From Polaromonas sp. (GTDB taxonomy: Bacteria; Pseudomonadota; Gammaproteobacteria; Burkholderiales; Burkholderiaceae_C), in the NCBI RefSeq assembly GCF_012927455.1, contig NZ_JABBPE010000005.1:62001-126000 (forward strand): a stretch of DNA of 64,000 nucleotides, given 5' to 3'. Shown piece by piece: positions 57,205 to 64,000 of the stretch. Each line of letters begins with the position of its first letter. The first letter of the stretch is position 1. The translations under genes were made by a program, and so were the position numbers. The notes under the pieces are model-generated. The model ran no database searches. It worked only from the letters and a program-made list of their open reading frames with translations, and was not told where the DNA came from.

Positions 57205-57775
57205 TCAACGCCGCTGTGTCGGGCGCTGCAATTCTTTTGTAAATGCGGGCGGTTTGCTGGCAAACCAACGCAGAAAAGTTGCCATTTCAGGATTCATTTT
57301 CATTGCGCCCTGGAACCTGATGCCAGCGGCGAAATCAAGGATGCGCTGCATACCCAGCCAGATGGTCTTGACGCCCGGTTTGTCATCGCCCGTTCGCGCA
57401 AGAAAGCGGCCCAGTCTGGCAACCAGGCGCACCACCTCGTTGAGTGTGGGCGGCTTGTCAGGTGATTTTTCTTGTTCAGGATGCAGCCAGCGTCGCACTC
57501 GTCGGGCTCGGAAATCAGTTGTGCATCGAGCCCCGGGCAACTTCGCCCCAGCCGCATCAGCCGGGCGATGCGCCAAGCCACCACCCTATCCAGCACCAAG
57601 GCGCTGGTTCGCGCGAGGTCGAGACCGCGTAAGTAGGGTGCGCGAACATGCCGCAGGCCTGGACAATGCTGGCCGTGAGCTCGGCGCTCAAGCGCTCGAT
57701 CCACCCGATCGTGCGCCGATTGCGTCTGGGGTCTCCGAGATCAATGCTTTCAAATTCCGTGGCAGCCCAGCTCAT
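57205..57775 (-). pseudogene. IS4-family (IS50 group) transposase, deleted and frameshifted
   Basis: Three parts of a Tn5-like transposase are found in different frames. N-terminal: SWAATEFESIDLGDPRRNRR and TASIVQACG (57557-57775). C-terminal: LDRVVAWRIARLMRLGRSCP (about 57500-57610), as in the Tn5 stretch ending in WRI...LGR. Last: KPPTLNEVVRLVARLGRF and GVKTIWLGMQRILDFAAG (57300-57480). The catalytic core between the first two is lost. An IS50-type end lies upstream at 57831-57849. A related 3' fragment is at 5443-5670. Confidence 0.85.
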
Positions 57776-57785
57776 TTATTTCTAA

Positions 57786-57804
57786 TGCTATTAAATTCAT
57801 AGCA
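57786..57804. repeat. Palindrome core of the repeat, inside the IS remnant
   Basis: TGCTATTAAATTCATAGCA, the palindromic half of the repeat without the GGGCGCAAG arm. It lies between the transposase remnant and the IS end. Confidence 0.6.
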
Positions 57805-57830
57805 TGCCTCATGCCTCATGCCTGATTCGG

Positions 57831-57849
57831 ACTTGTGTATAACGAAATG
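57831..57849 (+). mobile_element. IS50-type terminal inverted repeat (tnp-proximal end)
   Basis: ACTTGTGTATAACGAAATG. The first twelve bases equal the inner part of the Tn5 outside end read outward. It marks the left (5') border of the broken element, upstream of the transposase N-terminus. Confidence 0.7.
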
Positions 57850-57895
57850 CTCTACACGGACTCACCGATAAACTACCGCTGAACTACTGAACCCC

Positions 57896-58315
57896 ATGAA
57901 AATTGAAATTCCTGAAAAGAAAAAACTGGTCCATGAGATGCATATCGCCATCCGCTGGGGCGACATGGACGCGATGGGCCACCTCAACAACACCAGTTAT
58001 TTTCGTTATCTTGAAACCATTCGCATCGACTGGATGTGCGCCATCGGCTGCATGCCCGACCCGCGAGGCGAAGGCCCGGTTATCGTCAACGCCTTTTGCA
58101 ATTTCTACAAGCAGCTTGAATACCCGGGCGATGTGCTCGTCAAGATGTACGTCAGCGACCCGGGCCGCACCACGTTTGAAAGCTGGGCCACGCTGGAGCG
58201 TGTGGACCAGCCCGGTGTGATTTACGCCGCCGGTGGCGCCACCACCATCTGGGTTGACTTTCCGGCGCAAAAAGCCAAGACCTTGCCGGACTGGATGCGC
58301 CAGCTGATTGGTTGA
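57896..58315 (+). CDS. Acyl-CoA thioesterase (4-hydroxybenzoyl-CoA thioesterase family, hot-dog fold)
   Basis: 139 residues. The signature IRWGDMDAMGHLNNTSYFRYLE (about 19-40) includes the catalytic Asp (WGDMD) and the N-x-x-Y-F-R-Y pattern of YbgC/4HBT thioesterases. Cytoplasmic. Hydrolyses a CoA thioester, substrate unknown. ATG start; stands alone 46 bp from the IS end, so its original promoter may have been disturbed or supplied by the IS. Confidence 0.88.
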   Translation: MKIEIPEKKKLVHEMHIAIRWGDMDAMGHLNNTSYFRYLETIRIDWMCAIGCMPDPRGEGPVIVNAFCNFYKQLEYPGDVLVKMYVSDPGRTTFESWATLERVDQPGVIYAAGGATTIWVDFPAQKAKTLPDWMRQLIG

Positions 58316-58357
58316 AGGTCAGGCCCTGCCGTCTTCCCCGCATTAATATAAAAAAGT

Positions 58358-58406
58358 GCCTGCGTCCCATGATGGGCGGGCGTATACAGCTACCATATTA
58401 ATAGCT
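58358..58406 (+). repeat. Palindromic repeat copy, diverged, intergenic
   Basis: GCCTGCGTCCCATGATGG, then GCGGGCGTATACAGCTACC, then ATATTAATAGCTA. It follows the thioesterase gene. Confidence 0.6.
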
Positions 58407-58523
58407 AACTGGCAAATTTTTCGGCAACCGGTCGGGACAAGGTGCCGGCCTGCGCTGCCTTTGTGCGCAGGCCGTTCGGGCAAGAACGACCGAGCCGTCT
58501 ATGCCGCCTAGGATGCAGGCGAA

Positions 58524-58789
58524 TCAATAACCGTGGTGCAGGTCCTTGAGCATTTCCTCCATCTGGTCCATGAAAATCATGCCGCCCTTTTGCATCTTGT
58601 CGAACTTCTCGCTGACGATTTTCATGACGCCGGCTTTCTTCATCGTGCCCTCTTTTTTGGCCATTTTCAAACCCGCCCGAGCATTGAATTTGCCGACCAT
58701 TGGCTGGTCGGTTTGGGCGTGAGCCGCAAACGGCGCGATCGGCACCAGGGACGCAGCAAGATGGCAAGGGTGTTGGTGATTTGTTTCAT
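58524..58789 (-). pseudogene. Small exported protein gene with a frameshift in the signal peptide
   Basis: From the ATG at 58789 the frame gives MKQITNTLAI and then leaves the reading frame of the signal peptide; after a one-base shift near 58768 the sequence continues LAASLVPIAPFAAHAQ, a good signal-peptide end, and a Lys/Met-rich mature part (KMAKKEGTMKKAGVMKIV, then FMDQMEEMLKDLHHGY) ending at 58524. Repairing one base would give one intact exported protein of about 88 residues. Either a recent mutation or a sequencing error. Function unknown. Confidence 0.55.
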
Positions 58790-58863
58790 AAAAGATCTTT
58801 CAAAGTTGAAAAGTTTCGGGACATCGCTGACTCATCCAGAACGCCCGGATCGAATTCGCGTTA

Positions 58864-58893
58864 CGCAAGCAGTACTTCAATGCACTGCTTGCG
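58864..58893. repeat. Perfect inverted repeat (cruciform-forming)
   Basis: CGCAAGCAGT (58864-58873) and ACTGCTTGCG (58884-58893) with a ten-base spacer; GTTAC and GTAAC extend the symmetry outside. It has no T-run, so it is not a usual terminator. It lies in the 228-bp spacer between the frameshifted gene and the AhpD-like gene. Confidence 0.6.
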
Positions 58894-59017
58894 ATTTGGT
58901 CGTGTAACCAGCGTTTTTCTTACACGCCGCTGGGAAAATGGGTCCGCTCACCTCAACGTCAACATCCACATCCATCCAGAGATCAGTGGCGAAGCGCACG
59001 GCATCACCCTGCAAGCC

Positions 59018-59629
59018 TTAAGCCGACTTGGCTGGCTTTGGCAGGCGCCCCATCAGGTAAAACTCTGGATTGGGTTGCATGTTGGAAAAGCTCGCCATGC
59101 GGTTGGACAATCCGAAAAACGCCGTGATGGCCGCGATGTCCCAGGCGTCTTCATCGTCAAAGCCGTGCGCGTGCAGCGCTGCAAAATCGGCGTCTTCAAT
59201 CTGCTCGGAATGCAGGCACACCTTCATCGCAAAATCAAGCATGGCGCGCTGGCGCGGCGTGATGTCGGCCTTGCGGTAGTTCACTGCAACCTGGTCGGCC
59301 ACCAATGGCTTTTTTTCGTAAATTCGCAAAATCGCACCGTGCGCAACCACGCAGTACAGGCAGTTGTTGGCTGCGCTGGTGGTGGTGACGATCATCTCTC
59401 GGTCGCCTTTGGTGAGGCCGGATTCTTCCCGCAGCATCAGCGCATCGTGGTAGGCAAAAAAGGCCCGCCATTCGGCCGGACGACGGGCCAGCGCCAGAAA
59501 CACATTGGGCACAAAGCCCGCCTTCTCCTGGACTTCCAGCACCTTGGCTTTTATGTCGTCGGGCAGGTTTGCCAGCTCGGGGGCCGGGTAACGAGGGGAG
59601 GCGATGCGAGTTGACTGTGGCGCTGACAT
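59018..59629 (-). CDS. Peroxidase-related protein of the AhpD/carboxymuconolactone decarboxylase-like family
   Basis: 203 residues from the ATG at 59629, preceded by AGGAG. The redox motif CLYCVVAHGAILR (CxxC followed by His) is the AhpD-type active site; KADITPRQRAMLDFAMKVCL and FFGLSNRMASFSNMQPN are typical of the peroxidase-related subgroup. Likely an alkylhydroperoxidase-like thiol enzyme. It lies downstream of katG on the same strand, suggesting a shared role in peroxide defence. Confidence 0.85.
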   Translation of the reverse strand: MSAPQSTRIASPRYPAPELANLPDDIKAKVLEVQEKAGFVPNVFLALARRPAEWRAFFAYHDALMLREESGLTKGDREMIVTTTSAANNCLYCVVAHGAILRIYEKKPLVADQVAVNYRKADITPRQRAMLDFAMKVCLHSEQIEDADFAALHAHGFDDEDAWDIAAITAFFGLSNRMASFSNMQPNPEFYLMGRLPKPAKSA

Positions 59630-59762
59630 GACGGGCTCCTGGAGTTGGTAAACCTTGAGATTAACTGTGAAATGCAAACAACCGTGGGCCAAAAGCCGGC
59701 TGGAAATAGAACAGCCGCCAGTCAGCCCGGAATAACCCGGTACCAACTGGCGGCCGCGCGGT

Positions 59763-59782
59763 GCAAGGCTTCAGGGCCTTGC
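59763..59782. other. Short hairpin between katG and the AhpD-like gene
   Basis: GCAAGGC (59763-59769) and GCCTTGC (59776-59782) with a six-base loop, just after the katG stop on the minus strand. There is no U-run in the katG direction, so it is only a weak terminator candidate. Confidence 0.3.
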
Positions 59783-59790
59783 TTTCAGTT

Positions 59791-62007
<2,217 letters not shown>

Positions 62008-62058
62008 TCAAATTCTTGCAGAACCGAGTCTAGGTGTGTGTCATCGATAGAGCAACTC

Positions 62059-62082
62059 AATAATGATAATGATACCGATAGT
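62059..62082. promoter_or_regulatory. Candidate Fur-type operator upstream of katG
   Basis: AATAATGATAATGATACC followed by GATAG: three to four consecutive NATAAT-like hexamers, as in Fur boxes (GATAATGATAAT). It lies 73 bp upstream of katG and 106 bp upstream of the divergent CMD-like gene, so it could control both. Confidence 0.4.
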
Positions 62083-62187
62083 TGATAGATATATGCTCAC
62101 GGGCCGTCCAGGTTCCGTATCAGCAGTTGGTCCCCCTGAGCCCGTACGCTGCGCTATGCTGGCCGTTTTTTTCACCGGAGAGTTGCG

Positions 62188-62565
62188 ATGGATGCCCCTT
62201 TTGACAAAGGCCTTGCCACCCGTAAGCAGGTGATGGGTGAGGACTTTGTGGCCAACGCTTTTGCCCAAGCTACCGACTTCACCCGGCCAATCCAGGCGCA
62301 CATCACGGCGAAGGCTTGGGGCGACGTCTGGCAGCGACCCGGGCTGGACCTTAAGACCCGAAGCCTGATCACGGTGGCCATGCTCACAGCCATGGGCAAA
62401 CAACATGAGCTCAAGGGCCATCTGCGCGGCGCACTGAACAATGGCGCAACGCCCGTCGAGTTACAGGAGGTATTGCTGCACGCGGCGGTATATTGCGGCG
62501 TGCCGGCAGCGGTCGAGGCCTTCCGCAGCGCTGCGGAAGTGGTCGATGGGCCGAATACCGCTTAA
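62188..62565 (+). CDS. Carboxymuconolactone decarboxylase-family protein
   Basis: 125 residues. Looks like the PcaC type: GLATRKQVMGEDFV, LDLKTRSLITVAMLTAMG, then ELKGHLRGALNNGATPVELQEVLLHAAVYCGVPAAVEA. True PcaC acts in protocatechuate breakdown, but no pca genes adjoin. Divergent from katG with a shared 201-bp regulatory region; no CxxC motif, so it is not an AhpD peroxidase. ATG start. Confidence 0.85.
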   Translation: MDAPFDKGLATRKQVMGEDFVANAFAQATDFTRPIQAHITAKAWGDVWQRPGLDLKTRSLITVAMLTAMGKQHELKGHLRGALNNGATPVELQEVLLHAAVYCGVPAAVEAFRSAAEVVDGPNTA

Positions 62566-62604
62566 TGCCACCCCATGCGCTGCAATTCGTTTTGGGGGTG
62601 TTTT

Positions 62605-62655
62605 ATGCCTCTACCCCAATAGGGACGGGCGCAAGCAGCTATTAATTCAATAGCA
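62605..62655 (+). repeat. Palindromic repeat copy between convergent genes
   Basis: ATGCCTCTACCCCAATAGG, then ACGGGCGCAAGCAGCTATT, then AATTCAATAGCA. It fills the gap between the CMD-like gene and the LuxR-type regulator gene, ending 3 bp before the latter's stop codon. Confidence 0.88.
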
Positions 62656-62657
62656 TT

Positions 62658-63212
62658 TCAGCCTGCCAACAGCCTGTGCACCAGATCGGCCGTGGTCGAA
62701 GCCTCGTACTTGCGCATCAGGCGCGCCCGGTAAATCTCCACGGTGCGGTGGCTGAGGATGAGGGCGCGGCCGATTTCCTTGGAGGTCAAACCGTCCATCA
62801 GGTGGGCGGCCACTTCGCGTTCGCGCGCCGTCAGCTCCGCCGTCACCGGTCGGCGCGAGCTCAGGTCTTCAAAGGTCCAGATGCCGGCCTCATGCGGTTC
62901 ACTTCGGTTCAGCGCGCGCCCGGTGACGTGGCACCAGAAGACTTCGCCCTTGTTGTAGCCGTCGACGCGTTTCATGATGCGATTGTCGGAATACATTCCC
63001 GTGGCGTTGAGGATAGGCAGCATGCGCACGCCGATGCGCTCGTACTCGTCGACGCTGGGATACAGAATCAGAAAAGACTGTCCGACAAGTTGCTCGCGCG
63101 TGGCGCCGAACATCTCGCAGATATGCTGGTTGCAATCCATGATGGTGCGGTTGCGCGACAGCGCCAAACCCACCGGAGCCAGATCGAAAGCCAGCTTGTA
63201 ATCCATTTCCAT
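62658..63212 (-). CDS. PAS-LuxR family transcriptional regulator
   Basis: 184 residues. An N-terminal PAS domain (about 5-110: AFDLAPVGLALSRNRTIMDC, QSFLILYPSVDEYERIG, WCHVTGRALN) and a C-terminal LuxR-type helix-turn-helix (LTAREREVAAHLMDGLTSKE, then LSHRTVEIYRARLMRKY). No response-regulator receiver domain. It is divergent from scoA, and a perfect inverted repeat sits between them, so it probably controls the CoA-transferase genes and itself. ATG start (an ATG two codons on is also possible). Confidence 0.88.
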   Translation of the reverse strand: MEMDYKLAFDLAPVGLALSRNRTIMDCNQHICEMFGATREQLVGQSFLILYPSVDEYERIGVRMLPILNATGMYSDNRIMKRVDGYNKGEVFWCHVTGRALNRSEPHEAGIWTFEDLSSRRPVTAELTAREREVAAHLMDGLTSKEIGRALILSHRTVEIYRARLMRKYEASTTADLVHRLLAG

Positions 63213-63233
63213 GAGGGCTAACCTTTACGAAAA

Positions 63234-63255
63234 ACTACCTAGTTAAATAGGTAGT
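63234..63255. promoter_or_regulatory. Perfect inverted repeat, probable operator for the PAS-LuxR regulator
   Basis: ACTACCTA (63234-63241) and TAGGTAGT (63248-63255) around a six-base AT-rich spacer. It lies 22 bp upstream of the regulator start and 68 bp upstream of scoA. Symmetric sites with eight-base arms suit a dimeric LuxR-type protein. Confidence 0.55.
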
Positions 63256-63322
63256 ATCGTAATGGACCGATCAGGTGCCCAGCCGGTGTTCTGAAGGCCG
63301 AACGAAACAAGGAGACATTTTT

Positions 63323-64000
63323 GTGAAGAAACTTTTTCCCTCTGCCCAGGAAGCCCTCAAGGGAGTGGTCAAGGACGGTCAGCTGCTGGCCGTTGGCGGC
63401 TTTGGCCTGTGTGGCATTCCCGAGGCGCTGATCGACGCACTGCGCGACTCTGGCGTTAAGGACCTGACGGTGATTTCGAACAATGCCGGTGTCGACGGCT
63501 TTGGCCTGGGCAAGCTGCTGGAGACGCGGCAGATCAAGAAAATGATCTCCAGCTATGTCGGCGAGAACAAGGAGTTCGAGCGCCAGTACCTGGCAGGCGA
63601 GCTGGAGCTGGAGTTCACGCCGCAAGGCACGCTGGCTGAAAAGCTGCGCTCTGGCGGCGCTGGCATTCCGGCCTTCTTCACCAAAACCGGCGTCGGTACG
63701 CTGGTGGCAGAAGGCAAGGAATTGCGGGAGTTTGACGGCGAAATCTACGTGATGGAGCGTTCGCTGGTGCCCGACATCGCGCTGGTCAAGGCGCATGTGG
63801 CGGACAAGTCCGGCAACCTGCAGTTTCGCCTGACGGCGCGCAACTTCAATCCGGCGGCGGCCATGGCTGGCAAGATCTGCATCGTCGAAGTGGAAGAGAT
63901 TGTCGAAACCGGCGAACTCGAACCCGATTCGATTCACCTGGCCGGCATTTACGTGCACCGCATCGTGCACAACCCGAACCCCGAAAAGCGCATCGAAAAA
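63323..64000 (+). CDS. scoA: 3-oxoacid CoA-transferase subunit A (3' end outside the window)
   Basis: 226 codons to the window edge, where the frame is still open. GTG start with GGAG upstream at 63311-63314. Begins KKLFPSAQEALKGVVKDG, then VGGFGLCGIPEALIDALR, ISNNAGVDGFGLGKLL, ELEFTPQGTLAEKLRSGG, LTARNFNPAAAMAG: the alpha subunit of succinyl-CoA:acetoacetate CoA-transferase. Transfers CoA for ketone-body or acetoacetate use. ScoB should follow just outside the window. Divergent from the PAS-LuxR regulator. Confidence 0.93.
   Translation, partial: MKKLFPSAQEALKGVVKDGQLLAVGGFGLCGIPEALIDALRDSGVKDLTVISNNAGVDGFGLGKLLETRQIKKMISSYVGENKEFERQYLAGELELEFTPQGTLAEKLRSGGAGIPAFFTKTGVGTLVAEGKELREFDGEIYVMERSLVPDIALVKAHVADKSGNLQFRLTARNFNPAAAMAGKICIVEVEEIVETGELEPDSIHLAGIYVHRIVHNPNPEKRIEK

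Overview
The window reads as chromosomal DNA of a betaproteobacterium of the order Burkholderiales, most likely family Comamonadaceae (Rhodoferax/Polaromonas-like). This rests on gene order (hemC-hemD-hemX-hemY divergent from ppc; rne divergent from rluC-gph-Rieske-sppA; yceD-rpmF-plsX-fab; rpoE-rseA-rseB-mucD-lepA-lepB-rnc-era-recO-pdxJ-acpS), on GC-rich codon use, and on two short repeat families that I associate with this family. Species cannot be fixed from the sequence alone.

Layout. 1-5.8 kb is accessory: the end of a c-type cytochrome, a Tat-exported beta carbonic anhydrase, a DUF3616 protein, an orphan histidine kinase, a secreted protein plus a CapA-like protein, and the 3' end of a dead IS4/IS50-type element. 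5.8-33.4 kb is a long, almost entirely minus-strand housekeeping block: cell-wall recycling (nagZ), PLP and ACP maturation (pdxJ, acpS), ribosome and RNA maturation (era, rnc), secretion (lepB, lepA), the sigma-E envelope-stress operon (rpoE-rseA-rseB-mucD), type II fatty acid synthesis (fabF, acpP, fabG, fabD, fabH, plsX) and rpmF-yceD. The fatty-acid cluster is interrupted between fabD and fabH by a sialidase-like and a membrane-protein gene. A small plus-strand pair (maf, rsmI-like) lies inside the block. 33.4-45 kb holds rne with a long leader, the heme operon hemCDXY and divergent ppc. 45.3-53.8 kb is dominated by one 2740-codon gene for a cyclic beta-1,2-glucan synthase-like polyprotein, preceded by a tiny membrane protein. 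54-64 kb is accessory again: a stand-alone pyruvate dehydrogenase E1, a degraded IS4 transposase, a thioesterase, a frameshifted small exported protein, an oxidative-stress group (AhpD-like, katG, a carboxymuconolactone decarboxylase-like protein), and a PAS-LuxR regulator divergent from scoA, which runs off the right edge.

The most interesting signal is a palindromic repeat of about 45-50 bp (core CGGGCGCAAGCAGCTATT followed by ATAGCA). It occurs at least nine times between genes and also inside protein genes: clearly in hemD, rne and aceE, and probably in sppA, with weaker traces in rseB, pdxJ and ppc. Every sense-strand intragenic copy is read in the same frame, the only sense frame of the consensus without stop codons, giving a peptide of the type AAINxIA. 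A second, GC-rich repeat has entered ppc in frame and also lies between recO and era. This resembles the in-frame palindromic elements known from Rickettsia, and suggests that short mobile repeats supply new protein segments in this genome.

No tRNA, rRNA, CRISPR array or prophage was seen.
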